DNA of 64,000 nt from Caprimulgus europaeus (lineage: Eukaryota > Chordata > Aves > Caprimulgiformes > Caprimulgidae): assembly GCA_907165065.1 (NCBI GenBank), contig OU015538.1, positions 17,933,165 through 17,997,164 of the forward strand, given 5' to 3'. The translations under genes and the position numbers were made by a program. This document shows, piece after piece, positions 1 through 13,026 of the stretch; positions within the stretch are counted from its first letter, which is position 1, and each line of letters opens with the position of its first letter. The notes beneath the pieces were generated by a model. That model searched no databases and had not been told where the DNA came from. It saw nothing but the letters and a program-made list of their open reading frames with translations.

Positions 1-3000
1 AGTTGTGTCAAAAATGATAGGTGATATTTTGATGAAAAATGTAAGCATGAGATGACTTTAGCAGTAAAAATAAATTTCAAAAGTATTACATTTGCAATCG
101 TAGCTTACATTTAATTTTGCAAGCCGAAACAAAAGAAATATATAAGAAAAAAATTCAAGTAAGTTACAGTGCAGACAGAAATTCTTTTTTATTAAAGGGA
201 AAACAATTATTCTAAGTTACTTTTCCAAAGCTATCTCTCAGTTTTAAAAATATCATTAAATGAAATATTTGTTTATGTAAGATGCCAAGACTGATGGCCA
301 TGAGCATCTAGGTAATAGATTATGCAGCCAGAAGGGAGTATTGTTGTCATCTAGTCTGACTTCATGAATTAATTTTTGTTTGTATTGGTGTAGATCTTAC
401 AGGAAAAAAAGAAACCACCTCATCTTTAAGATGATTAGTGCAGAAAAATCTTCTATTTGCCCCTATGCTGGCACTGTTACAAAAGTGAACCTTATTTCTG
501 TCTCTTTCTAATTTATCTTTCAGCCATTTAATCTCATATTTCTGTCTGGTAGACTGAGCCAATTGCTAAATTTTTCATCTACAGAGCAACAGTTGATCTC
601 AAAGGCTTGACCTTAAGCTTTTTGATAAATAAGGTATAGTGAGCTACTGCATTCTCCCATGCCTGTTTTCCCAACATTTAACCATATTCATGGAATGTTT
701 CTGAACCCTCTTGTGTTTAACTTGGGCGTTTTCTAATGGTTGGCCAAAAGTTGGGTACTGCATTCTGAATATCTTTGCTCAGTTGATTTTTTTTTTTTTT
801 TTCCTGTTTATTTGTACTTGACCTTTTGGATTCTGCTGAAATCTCACATCCTGGCTGGATTATTCACTGGAATTTCAATAGCTTTTTCAAGAACCGTTGC
901 TTTGCAGGGCAATATCTATTGTGGTATAATCATCGTTCTTTTGATACTAAAAGGTTTGACTGTATCTGGCTGTATCAAAGTTAACATTACATAGTTTTAT
1001 GAACCTTACCAAGCTATACAGAGTGCTTTGGTTCTGTGGACTATCCACTGCATAGTTCAATGCTGTTGGATCCTTGTGGACCTGTGACATTTACCAGAGA
1101 GCAGATTAGGTGGGTTTTTTCTGATTAACCAAATAAAAGTGAAACAATGTAAGGCCAAGAATGTATCCTTTTGGGCTGTTGCTCGAAGGATATATTGATG
1201 AGAAGTCTGCTTCTACTGTTATAGCTAAAGACCCTTCAATTAGTTAGTTTTACTCAATTTAGCTTTTGCCTTCTTTATTTTTTATTATTCTTTCTAACAC
1301 CCTGAGGTATGCAGTTTTATTATATTTCCCTAAATTTAGTAATCTACTGGGTTGCATATCAACTATTCCATACTTTTGTTTGGGATTAGATCTTGTTAGA
1401 TGTGGATCTGTCATGCATAATGTCTGCCCCAAATCTGTTTTATACCAACAGATCTGTTGTAATCTAACAGAAAGTGAGTGAATGTGAACTGTTGTCTAAG
1501 GGTAGGATTTTATGTACCTGTAGCTATGCATTTTAACAACCTCAGTTTAGCATCTTTCTGTGTTGAAGTTAATTGGAATTGGCAGACAATCATCACAGGT
1601 GAGACAGTCATAGAGAGACACCTTTATTCAGGAAAGAACTAATTTATATTTTGTGTATGCCACAATGAATAATGCAATTCCTGGTGGCATTAATGATAAA
1701 TACATCTTCAGTTTGCTTTTTAACTGGTACTCTTCCATTCATTCAATTTGATTAGACCTTTTATGGATCTTATTTTGAATTTTGGAATTACACCTTGCTA
1801 CCTCACTTCTAGATCTTTTCACATGTACAGCTTAAAGTAAAATTAGAGTAACTCAGTAAGAATCAATTCTTAGTGATTCTTAATGGCTTTTTAGATTATT
1901 TGTACTTTTCTGAACATTTCTTGGGATGTGCTTAGAATCTATTCAGAAAATTTATTCTATTTTGACTAAACAACTACCAGACTATTTGTGATTCACTTTA
2001 TTTACATCACTAAAGTGTTTCCTTTGGTCAGAATAACTCAACAGTTCGAGTTTTAATAATCTGAATGCATCTTTCACTGTTCTGATGTATTTATTGTGCC
2101 TAAGTCTTATGGGAGTTGATAACTTTTCTAATGGGCCCTTAATTCTTGGATTTAGTTATATTCTTTCCTCATACCTTGATTTCTTCTCTGAATTTAACTT
2201 TGTTCTGAGCTGGATGCCCATGATGTACTACTGATTTTGTTGTCGTTGTTGTTGAACCAAAGGATACCCTGAGAGAGTCAAAGGATCACCACAGTTCATT
2301 ATCAAAGGCCAAAGAACCCATTTTGTACAGGAGGATAAGGCAAATAAATTACAGCTCTTACAAGGCACTGTGGCTGCTTGTCAAGAGAGGTTAATGCTAA
2401 ATTGAATTGTAATGAAGTGTTTTGATTTGGGAATGGTTAAACTTTTCATTTTGATTTAAAAAGTCAAAGTAGTATTAAGGAAGTTATGAATGGCCCTTTC
2501 TTTATCTATACAGAGCAATGTATTTTGGAATTTGCTTTTAAATGGCAGTATTGAAAATACCTTGGTATAATATCTTGATCATCCTGTTTGACTTGAAAAC
2601 AACTTCTAGTTTAAAAATAATTAAATTGAGGGACTCTTTTGACTGATTAGATTCTTACTTGACTAGGTTATTTATACAGTATGATATGTGGAATAATACA
2701 TTTGTGTTTATTAGTGAAATATAGATAGTGGTTCTAACTTTGAAGTAGCATAATTTTAATTATATCTGACACAGGGCACCTTTGAAGCTTTTCCATTGAT
2801 TTATTTCTTGAAGTTGCTATCAATCCAGGTTATATACTGCAAATGTATTCCAGAAGAGAGTCATACTGCTTATCTTTGCATTGGTGCTCATAGAGGACAC
2901 CAAAGCTGTGATATCTCGTTTAAAACAGTATTGGTACAACATTGAAGACGATGAAAAAAAAAAAAACCAAAATGAAAAAAATATATAATTGAGCCAGGGC

Positions 3001-4150
3001 TTGGAGAGCATCACAGAGGAACTATTTATTTTATTAATGATAACAGAACCCCATAGTTGTACTGCTACTTTACTGTTCTTGTGAATCACTGACACCATTA
3101 TATATATTTTTTAATACATACAAAGTAGGATTATCCTGTCAACAGAGGGATAAGAAGAAAATTGAAATACATAGACATAAGCTGTTTATTTTAAAATAAT
3201 TTTAAATATTTTTTTTTTCTTAAAAGCAATTTATGGACATACAAGTCATACTGTTTAGTAGCTTTCATTTCACTAATAAGTTCATGTAACTGAGAATAAT
3301 TACAACAAATATGTCAGAATTAATAAAGGAAGTTAGAACTTTAAAAGTGTTGAAAAACAGTGGTAACTGATCACTGTTCTGTAACATTCTGCTCACCTCA
3401 TGCTCTGGGTTAATTTAGTCCAGAAAATATATAGCTGTGTTAATATAACTCTGTGCTTAAGCTTATGTGCCCTGATGACAGATGTAGAACAACCATAAGC
3501 ATTCCTAAAGCCAGTTACTGACTGATTTCAGATGTTAATATTCAGGATAAGTCTCTCATGTTTATCACTTATTTTTGTTATCATAGTGTCTCTACCATCT
3601 CTTTGCTGAGATTTTTCTTTGTAGAGTTACTTGGTTATACTGAGGTGCATCCAGAATGCTGTAGGGTGAGGTATATACTGTGTTTAGTAGTCAGTAAACA
3701 AACTGAAACACTACCCAAGTAAAATCTTTGTGGTCCTGACCCTTTGCCTCCTATTGAGTTCTCATATTAGACTTTTGCTTTACGAGAAACACAACTAGGA
3801 TACTTTCTATGGAGTTTACTTGATTACTTCAACTGACCTGAATGGCAAAGTAATGTTTTAATATTTAATACTTGGAAGAGTTGTACAACTGGGAAAAAAA
3901 AATATGTATTTAATGATTGAAACTGCTCTGAAGCTTCTTGCGAAGTATATTTATGGTTGGTTGCTATAATAGAATTTTAAATCTACTAGGAATTAAGACC
4001 ACTCTTCTGGATAGTCGACAGTTTACAATGGGAAACAAAAAACTTTGCATAGCTTTCTCCCTGCAGCTGGTTTGCAGTTAAATGTTAAAGTTTTTACTTT
4101 TCATTGAAATAGAAATCTATTGCTTTCTTCAGCTAGCGTTTAACTAAAAT
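1..4150. other. Non-genic AT-rich sequence
   Basis: No gene is supported here. The open frames are under 95 codons, low in complexity and without a recognisable domain. Besides ordinary AT-rich sequence the stretch holds a run of 16 T (787-802) and a run of 13 A (2954-2966). I recognise no interspersed repeat. It could be intron or intergenic DNA. Confidence 0.6.
787..802. repeat. Poly-T run, 16 bases
   Basis: An uninterrupted run of 16 T is seen directly. No LINE or SINE body is recognisable on either side, so this is a simple homopolymer and not the tail of an identified retrocopy. Confidence 0.9.
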
Positions 4151-5300
4151 GCAAAGCATGAAGAAGTTTATCAGACTGAGGATGAAATGCTGTAGTGTTC
4201 CACAATCACAAATGGTTCCCCAAAACAGTTGGTATTTCTGTTAAGTTAATAATCAGAGAAGCACTTATTAAATTATCACTGTTAGGCTCTCGATCAAATG
4301 TGCCATAGTAATGGGAGGCAGCAGCTTTGGCCTCTCTTGATACCTCTTGTTCCACAGGCAAACTGCAGCCTCGGGGAGATAAATCTCTCCCAGCCAAGAG
4401 GGACAGCATCATAAGCATGTTCTGGGTCATGGAAAGCTACCAGATTTTTCCCCACTTATACAAAAATATATTTCGGAAATTAAAGTTGAGCTGATAATTA
4501 TGCTTCTAATACATGAGACAGCACATAATTCCTGTCCTCCCCAAAAGCTCCTTGATGATGCCAGGTGGTTGCAAAATGGAAGTGCTGCATTTACATTCTT
4601 TACATGAGCACAACTGAAACATGGTGAACAGGCAGGAATTGTCATTTTCACTTGAAAATTATCTGACCGGCACTGCAATTCAGCTCCTTGTAATATCTTT
4701 AATTTATTAAGTGGTGTTGTATTGTCCACAAAATACTGGGAGTATTTCTTCTTTTATTTTTAATGTATTAATATGTTGGTTTGAGGGGAACTTGTGGTTT
4801 TGTGAGTGAACTGAACAGAATGTTTTCTTTTCACTATTTTTGAAAGCCTGAGAGCGAATTCCTCCATGACTTTACCCAAATGGAATGTGAGTATAATATA
4901 GAATGATATGAGAAAGAGTTAGTAACAACTGATACGTGATATGTCTCATAATTTCCAGTGAGGTCTCCCCACTGAGACAAGGCAAGCTCTACTATATCTG
5001 GCTACAAGCCAGAGAGCCTTCCTAGCCATCACCAGTCACGGAAAGACTCATCTGCTGACATCTGCACTACCAACCCTGTACTTATGCACCTTTCACAGGG
5101 TCACGCTCTAGAGAATGTGCCAGACAGGCAGGGACTTCCTAGTGCCTAAGCTTTTAACATTGACAGTGACAAATTCAGCCCCAAGAGGCAACTTTCCTCC
5201 GATCTGACTTCAGGTGACCGCAGAGGGCAATTCAAGACTGTTAAAATGGTGTGAAGTGACTGCGAGTCAGTTGTGTTTTCTTTTTCTAGTGATTGCATTG
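4151..5300. other. Non-genic stretch of slightly higher GC
   Basis: This stretch is less AT-rich than its surroundings, especially 4960-5270. Two adjoining minus-strand frames (4206-4430 and 4427-4729) are open for 74 and 100 codons. Neither resembles a known protein, and I see no good splice acceptor and donor pair bounding them. It could be an old, unrecognised repeat or a conserved non-coding segment. I assign no function. Confidence 0.4.
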
Positions 5301-8300
5301 CTTCTGATTAAGGTTTTAAAATACTGAAATTATTTTCATCAGCCAGAGTTATGCTTCTGTTACTATACATTGAAGCATCAATTTTGGTTGCTTGCTGTAT
5401 AAACTTCCTCATATAGAATGCGAAAAAGATCAACAAAGAGGAGTAATGATTTTAGACTTGCACAACTGTTCGGACAAATCTAAGCAGTTCCAATGACACT
5501 AGCATTTAACATCAGTCTTTTCCAACTGCATTTTGCTTCTAAATATTTTCCCACTGGAGCACCATATGATTCTCTAGGAAAAATACCAGTCTCCTGAGGT
5601 TTTACTCATTTAAATTCAGCATGAGATGGCATCAGACAGAAAATAAGTCATCCTCTTATTCTTTCTTATTCTGACATTTCAGCAAAGGAACTTCCTTCTA
5701 GGGTGTAGCCCTGTATGAACTTAAATAAGAAGCACAGCCTAAGGGAACATCCACTTTTCACATTACATAAAGCAGAAATTTGCTTGTGGAAGATGATATT
5801 GCTGTTGAAGGCTCATATTTAAAATGCTAGTCTTTTAAGGGTTTTATAACCTTGAAAGAAGGCTGTAAATAAGCTTTCCAATCCCCATCCCTAGAAAACT
5901 CTAGCTTGGGATTTAACCAAGTTGGGATGTGACTTCTATCATACAGATTGGATGAAATGAAAACATCTAAAAATCACAACTTCATAGCTAAAAATAAGAA
6001 ATATTTCTCAAATTACTTAATGTTAATCAGTTCACCAATTACAAAATAGCAAAGGAAGTCTCCAGAGAGATGACTAGATGTACTAGAACTTCCTGTGGAG
6101 GTCATTGTCACCTGTTGAAGGTAGATAGTATAAGGAGAGAAAGGTAGTGCGAAGGCCTCCGGTAGATCCACCACTCCTGATATTATTGTCCATATTGTTC
6201 TGTTCCAAATGACCATGCAGATCTGCCATGATGGGAATAATTTATATAGCTTTTTCCATATTACCTGATTTCTTTGCAGTACCAAAACTATGGTCACAGA
6301 TAAATAACTGTCAGACATAATGATTGAATGGAAGGTTGAAGAAAAGAAGGCTCAGAAATTTGTTGAGGAGAGTTAGAAGAATGAAAAATTGACAAAGTTT
6401 TTTCAATAAGAAAACAAAGGGGACAGATACATTATACACTACTAGAAAGAAAAAAAAGGTGATTTGTTTGCTCTCCTACACATTCACTGCAATAAGTTTT
6501 CTGCTATGTCATCTATTGTCATCATAGATATCTTGCAAGTAATGGATATATGGTTGTGATATTGGTGGTGTTTGGTCTCTGAGCGACCTCAAAGAGAGGA
6601 ATTATTTTATCATAGAATTCTAGCAAGCAGCCTCCTGCCAGAATGCAGGTACTTCTCTGCATATATGTAACATTTCCTGATTTAAAGCCAAACCCAAACC
6701 CTTCTCAAAATAAGAAATTACAATATGTTTTTAAAATACTTTAAGGATGAAATCAACACTTCAGCAATTTAGCAATTTAAAATGGCACGAAGCATAGATT
6801 TAAAATACCGAGTAACAGCTTACTAGGGATGATAAAGGTGTATTAAAGTAGCAAGCAATGGTATCAACTGGGACACAAACCCTACCAGAGACTGTGTAAA
6901 TGAAAATTGGAAGGCAAATGTTGAAAGGTCTTCGCATTAAGTGGAAAAACACATCCATGAACAACCTGTTTTCAACCGCAGAGTCTTATGTGTGACTTAT
7001 ATTCCTTAATCCCACATACACATGAGTTCTCAATGTATAAAATGAGGAGGATAATAATTCTGTTATAAATCCTACTCTGGCAGTATTCCCAGCGAATAAT
7101 TTTTCATGTCAATCATTTCCACGATAATCACAGGGGATATTAGGGATATCTTTTTTCTTGCATCTAGAAAAAGAAATCATGAAAGTGAATACCTCCAAAT
7201 GAAGTCGTATGATTCTTGTACTGTTGCCATATTTAAAGGTTAGAGAACTGCATATCTTGAGAGCTTTGAAGGATATATGTGGGATTTTGCTTAATTCAGT
7301 ATAGATATTGGAAGAGCTTTCATACTGAATTTTGTTATAATTTGTTTCATTTGATTATGGTAATTCAAAATTTATGTATAATTGCAGTATAACATTTTAA
7401 CTTTCTCAATTTCAGCAATGGTCAGATTTGACATTCCATTTCAAAAATATGTTTATAATATATGCTGCAATTTGTTTATCATGGTAACTTTGGGGAACAG
7501 AATTGGCAAAAATCAGGCTTCTGAATTCTCCAAAGTCTACATTTTGGTTCTGTATTTGAAACACAATGACACCTGTATGAGAACAAGTACATATATGTCA
7601 GAAATGTCACATGTTAGTTTCCATTCTGTAATCCTAAACTTCAGTGATACCTAACAAGTAATTATTTCCAAATTAATTTCCTCTGCAGGATAGTATAATC
7701 TCATTATGCACCTAAGACATTATCTGCTAAAAATATTGTGAATGTTTATTTCTTGTCCGAGGTCCTACTTTTTTATTGTCTACTGAGAGCTCCTGAGTAC
7801 TGTTACAAATCAGATATATGAAGTTTCTTTAAATAAACAGATGTAAATCATGCACTAAAACTGTATTGGATATAAGAGAAACATGTATTGAGTGTTATTT
7901 CTGAAGATGCTGCATTCTGTTTACATGTATTATGCAGAGAACTTTGACACTAGACTTTGATCTACATTAAGTGGAGTGTATGTGTAAGATGCTGAATGGT
8001 TGCAAATGTTGCTCTGAGACATTCTCATACAAAATGTATCCTGTTATTACCTTGGCTGTAAGACAAAATGCATGTACAGGCTGAACTGCTTACTTCAGCT
8101 CTGTGTTGCCTGTTCTTCATCCAGAGGTTCTAATTTGCCTTCCATGTTTTGTTATTTACTCACTGAAAGCAGCAGCAATAGATAAAAGTTATTTAAGAAA
8201 AAGTATACTCTGCAAGTCTGCAGGTGCTGGCCCTCTCTTGGTTGTCTTAGCTTAGGTCAGGTTTTTGTTAGAATACATGGCCCAATCTTTGTGTTCTGCA

Positions 8301-10540
8301 GCTTGAAGAATGCATTCGAGGTCTACAACATCACCCAGACAGAACACATACTTCTACAGGCCAGATTTAGAAATGTAGAATCTCTGGCTGTTGCTTGTGC
8401 TCTCTGGCTATATTCCATTTCCCTCTTAAGTCCTTTACTTGCTGTAAGTCTGCCACAAGAGTTTGAGTATCAACACAGTTGAGAAAGCTGCAGCCCTATC
8501 TCCTGGGGATCTGTCGTCTAGATGCTCTTCTATCAGTTTTACTTAATCTGATGCCCATTCCTGAAGCAAATGAAGCAGAATAAACTTAGCATAAAAGATA
8601 TGTCTGTCTCATTATGAAATAGCTGAGAGATTAAAATGATGTGAGAGGCTGCACCGGTTCCATTATTCCCTCTGCCTGAGAGAGACAGGAGCTAGCATCT
8701 CCTCTGTGCCTGTCCAGCCACAAAGCTGGAGGGCCCTCTGGACATGCTGCTTCCATCAGTCCTGCTGTAGTGATCTGCTTGTGTGAAACTATTGCGTAGT
8801 CATAGGATTAAAAAAAATTGGTGAGAGAGATTGTGCTATGGTTTGAGGAGAGCAGGTAGTGGATGTGTTCAGGTCTCAGCTCTGAGAATTCTAGTATTCT
8901 GTGTTCACAGGGGACATTTCAGTGTTTCTTAGTGCTTTTATCTCAGTTTGATAAATGGACAGACACAGTTGCTCAGTTTTCATTCAGGAAAATGTTTCTG
9001 TGGTTTGTCAGCCTCAAATCTCTGGGCTTTTTTCAGATTTGAAATTGCAGCTTGTCATATTGATGAAAGGACAGTGTCTCTCAAAGTAAAGAAAACCTGC
9101 TAATAATCAACCAGATACTCCTCCATATTCAGAACTACTATTCAGTGTCAATATTTTTTCATTTGACTTCACCACCTTCCATCTTTGATACCTGCCAGTT
9201 CTTCATAATTTTACGTTTTTTCCTCAACTTCTAACATGATTTGTCCCATAACTAAAGCAGAAGCCCAACCTTCAATTCAGGAAGCTGAATTGCAAAGCAA
9301 ACCCCACTTTTTCAATATTTTGTTACAAGAAAGACAACTTTGATAACTTAGTATCACACTTCCTATCACAGTGCCTTTCCTTACAGGAAGCTAGAAGACA
9401 AAAATTAATGCACTAAAAAATAGTAAGTTATTATTGAACTGAACCTGGAATTTAAGAAACTCTTAAATGGTCAAACGGTAAAAATGTTTGAGTTGTTTAT
9501 CTCTTGAAGTTATGGATAGCTGAATTAAACAGACTGTAAATATAAACTATTTGAGCCCAGTTATTCAGTGGACATCTTACTGTTCTAGCAAGGCCACCAG
9601 CATTCAGGATTCCAGATAATATTTTATTTCTTCTTATATTTATAGAAGTCATGTGCAAACGCCTGAAAAGATGACTGTGCTGTCCAAGGAGCTAAACTTA
9701 CTGTGACTCTTCCTAAATAATTCTCTACATGTCTGAGAATCTGTGTCTTTCCATCAGCTCCTGAAGGGAAAACTTGTTATCTCCAATTGACCAAACATGA
9801 TCTTTGCTGTATAAACACTGAACTGTGATGCGTTAGGAAACGTATGTTTCGGTCAGCTGTGATCTTTTACCTTCCTGTGTCTGATAGAATGCATTCATTA
9901 ACTCCATTCTTCTGTTAAGTAATTCCTTAAAACATGCAATTGATGTTTTAAGCAAGAGACGTAATTAGTCCTTATACTTAGCTACCGTCAAAACCAAAGA
10001 ATGCATCAGACCCTCTCTCATTAGTATTCATACAAAGTGAATTGCTCCTTTCAGTTCTCGTTCATTATTATTTAACCGTTAATCCAAAAAGTTTATAGGC
10101 TGATGTTATGATGATGATTATTTTTTTGGTTGGTGTCCAAAGGGTCATTTTGAAAGAGGCTTATTTCAGAAGGGTTGCAGAGTATGTAGATTTGCAGGAG
10201 CATTTAATGTGTTTTGCTTCCAGTCTTTTTCTCACTGGGCACCAAGCCAGGAACTGTCTGAGGTTTGCTTTGTAAGTACTGAATCACTAATGCAAAGGCA
10301 GTGAAAGTACATAGCTATCATACCCATCTGTCCGATATTACTGCACATAGAACTGACCATATTGAACATATTGAATTAATTCCACTGCAGCGTTGCCCAT
10401 CAAATTACTTGACTCTTTACATCACCCTTTTTTTGCTCCCTAATGCAAAACATCCATTTTATTTGACAAGCCCTTCTTTAGCTTTGGCCTAAACAGAGAA
10501 TGGGGATGATCTTGGCTCACTTCACTCTAAATAATCGTTC
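5301..10540. other. Non-genic AT-rich sequence
   Basis: No gene, RNA gene or repeat family is recognised. The longest open frame (6013-6318, minus, 101 codons) has no domain or family resemblance and is most likely a chance frame. The short plus-strand frames at 7382-7654 and 8291-8482 are likewise unconvincing. One acceptor-like CTGCAG occurs near 8301, without a matching donor nearby. Confidence 0.55.
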
Positions 10541-10740
10541 TTTAATTACACTAGAGGTGGTATCATCTGCAGTAATTACTGAAAAGATGTCAGCTCTCAG
10601 ATAATGGAGTAAAACGTTAATGGAACTGAGCTGGCCCAGACATTTGTTCATAGAAACCAGCCACTTGTTATGCAGCAGCTTGGCATCATTCTTAGCACCA
10701 TGTCAGTCCTAGTTAAGGTTTCGGCTGAGTACCTGAATTA
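10541..10740. promoter_or_regulatory. Candidate regulatory element with homeodomain-type palindrome
   Basis: A perfect 12-bp palindrome, CAGTAATTACTG, lies at 10570-10581. A second TAATTAC core lies about 30 bp upstream, within a stretch less monotonous than its flanks. TAATTA cores are the classic binding sequence of homeodomain transcription factors; that part is established knowledge. A role as an enhancer is inference only, because such cores are frequent in AT-rich DNA and no conservation data were available. Confidence 0.2.
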
Positions 10741-12202
10741 GGATCTTTCAGAAGTTCCATATATCTTAATGCTTATGTTTATTGTTTTGTGTAAAAATAA
10801 ATTTTGTTTTTTCTACAGAAAACAAAATAATTTGTGTCTTATAATAGATTTTACAGCTACCTGAGTCATATCTCTGAGACTTCCTTTAAGCACCAAAATC
10901 TCTTTATAGAGGCCCATGATGTCTTGAGATGGGCAGACCATAATGATACATACAGGAATTTTTCAAATTGATTATCAATAGCATTAAGACTTTTGGTAAA
11001 ATTTGACCTGAAGAGAGTACCCTTTCTTTAGCAGAAATTACTGGATTATGCACTTCTAAATGAGAACTATTAGTTTATAGTGAGAATAAACTTTTTTTGC
11101 AGATATGAGTGAAATAAAGATAGAAGATGATGGGCAGGTAACACTTCCAGTTTCATACGTGCATGACAAAGGGCACCTCCTTGTAGGTCTAGAGGCTGAA
11201 GGATTCTGCTGGTAGATTCATTAGCAATAGGATTTCATTCATTTCAGAGTAATCACATAAAATATATAAAAACTGCTTATAATTAAAACAATCACAATCT
11301 GATAATGTTTGCTCTTTTATTTATTTATCAATAAATCAGTTGTTTTATGTTATACATGTTTAGTCTTATAATTTTTTATAGTAGAAACCACCACACAGAA
11401 GCATATACATTCCAGAGTGACCGTATACAGCTGAATTTCCGAGTTCTGTCAAAATAAAACCAATAGTGTCTGAAATTCAGTTCTGGAGGTATTTAATCTA
11501 CTGAATAAGCTAACTCGGTTAAAATCAACTTTTCCAAGAACTGACCAAAGTTCTGACACATTATAATGAAATCTCTAATAGAGAAACAAAATGGTATCAA
11601 AAGTTACTTCAAACAACTGTATTTGGAGATTTACAGTTGTGACTTTCTAAATGGGTATCTTGGATTATACATCTTTTGGCCTTGTTGTGAAATCCTTTGA
11701 ATCTAAGGGCCCAGTAAAATTAAAATTATATAAATACAAATATATAACCTTCCATAGCTTATATATATTTCTTACTGTGTAGTCTTCATCCTCCTTTTTT
11801 TGCAGCTATTGTAGCTACTCCTGAGTCCAGCTTTCATGTTCAAAGGAAACAGAATTCAAATCTATCAGTCTATAACTGACAGTAATACTTAGTGAAGCAA
11901 CAGCAGTCATTTATTATTCAGTTAGATAGAAAATCTAATCTTATTCCAATTAAAAATAAACCAGATGAGATCTTCAGAAATCAATTCTTATGCATCTCCT
12001 CACATATGTTACTTTTCAAATGAAAAAAACCTAACATATGTGGAGAGCACTTTGATCCATATGGTATGCTCCCCTTGATATTTTTTCTATTAAAAATCTC
12101 TATACTGATAAGTCAGCCTTTTGATTTATATAGTTGCTTTTTCCTCTGTAGAATATTGAAGGCTGTTTTCTTCCCTTTCCTGCCTCCTCTTCTTCTTCCT
12201 AG

Positions 12203-12253
12203 ATTTATTACTATATCCAGTGTTAGGAGGAAGTTTCAAACTATAAATTTCAG
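12203..12253 (+). other. Candidate 51-nt exon with strong splice signals
   Basis: About 40 nt that are nearly all pyrimidine precede an AG at 12201-12202. After 51 nt comes CAG followed by GTAAGA at 12254, a near-consensus donor. The segment length is a multiple of three and one of its three frames is open. Spliced to the next plus-strand candidate (12941-13026), that frame would stay open. No protein family is recognised. It could be an exon of a coding or non-coding transcript, or a chance pseudo-exon, which is common in vertebrate introns. Confidence 0.22.
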
Positions 12254-12940
12254 GTAAGAAGCAAATGTGATGAATACTGGTTTGCCCTTTCTTCCCCAGA
12301 CCTTGTGATGAAACCCTAGGTTGTAGTGATCCCAGAGGAGCCTTGATGTGAGTTTCCTTCCCTATTAAGGACAGAAATGTGCTCTAATGCACAGAATTCA
12401 GCAAAGATTTAAATGGTACAGTGTTCATTCTGTGGGAGCCAAGTCTCTTATTTTCTGAGATTTTCTTTTCACCTTTCTTCTGGAAATTAATCTTTTTTCT
12501 GGACCCTTATGAAATACAAAATCTCAAAGGTTTCTTGCTATTCAAAATGGGTTTAATTCCAGTTAAAACTTGATTTAAAAAAAAAGTTTTGAAAAAACCT
12601 ATTTTATCAAGCTTAAAAATTTTGTATTTATTGATTTATTGGATTAGCAGCTAATACATAATGTAAATGTTGGCTGACAGGAGAATTTATTTATTAAACA
12701 GTGATGGAATGAGGTGTTTGATTTTAAAGGAATGAACATATTAGTCATTTCTTCCTATATGACACTATAGTGCAATCAATGTGATTTCACCTGAATTTTG
12801 ATTACAGCAGGGTTTTACACTCTAGTTGATTGTAGCTCCAACTCTTTGTTTTGGTTTTGATTGACCTACTTGTATGTTTGCAGTTACATGTGTAAGACAC
12901 AGCACAGCATATCTTTCAACTGTTTATTTTCTCTGCTAAG

Positions 12941-13026
12941 TCTGGCGCTTCCTGCATTCCCTGTTGCCCTCCTGTTACGAGTTTTGGAACTGGAAGCAAG
13001 AAGAAATGGGAACGTCTGGTTTGACT
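12941..13026 (+). other. Candidate 86-nt exon
   Basis: The segment follows a pyrimidine-rich stretch ending in CTAAG at 12936-12940 and is followed by GTGAGT at 13027-13032, a good donor. Two of its three frames are open. The frame continuing from 12203-12253 encodes a hydrophobic, leucine-rich piece (ALPAFPVALLLRVLELEA) that then turns basic. It resembles no family I can name. The acceptor is ordinary and the donor good. The main reason to note it is its closeness to the previous candidate on the same strand. Confidence 0.18.

Noticed and set aside
5200-5240. A CTCF-like core (GACCGCAGAGGGCA) near 5216.
   Set aside because: It lacks one base of the standard spacing within the core, so it is not a convincing CTCF site without binding data.
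8291-8482. A possible exon after CTGCAG near 8301.
   Set aside because: The acceptor is weak, the frames close quickly or lack a donor, and no homology is recognised.
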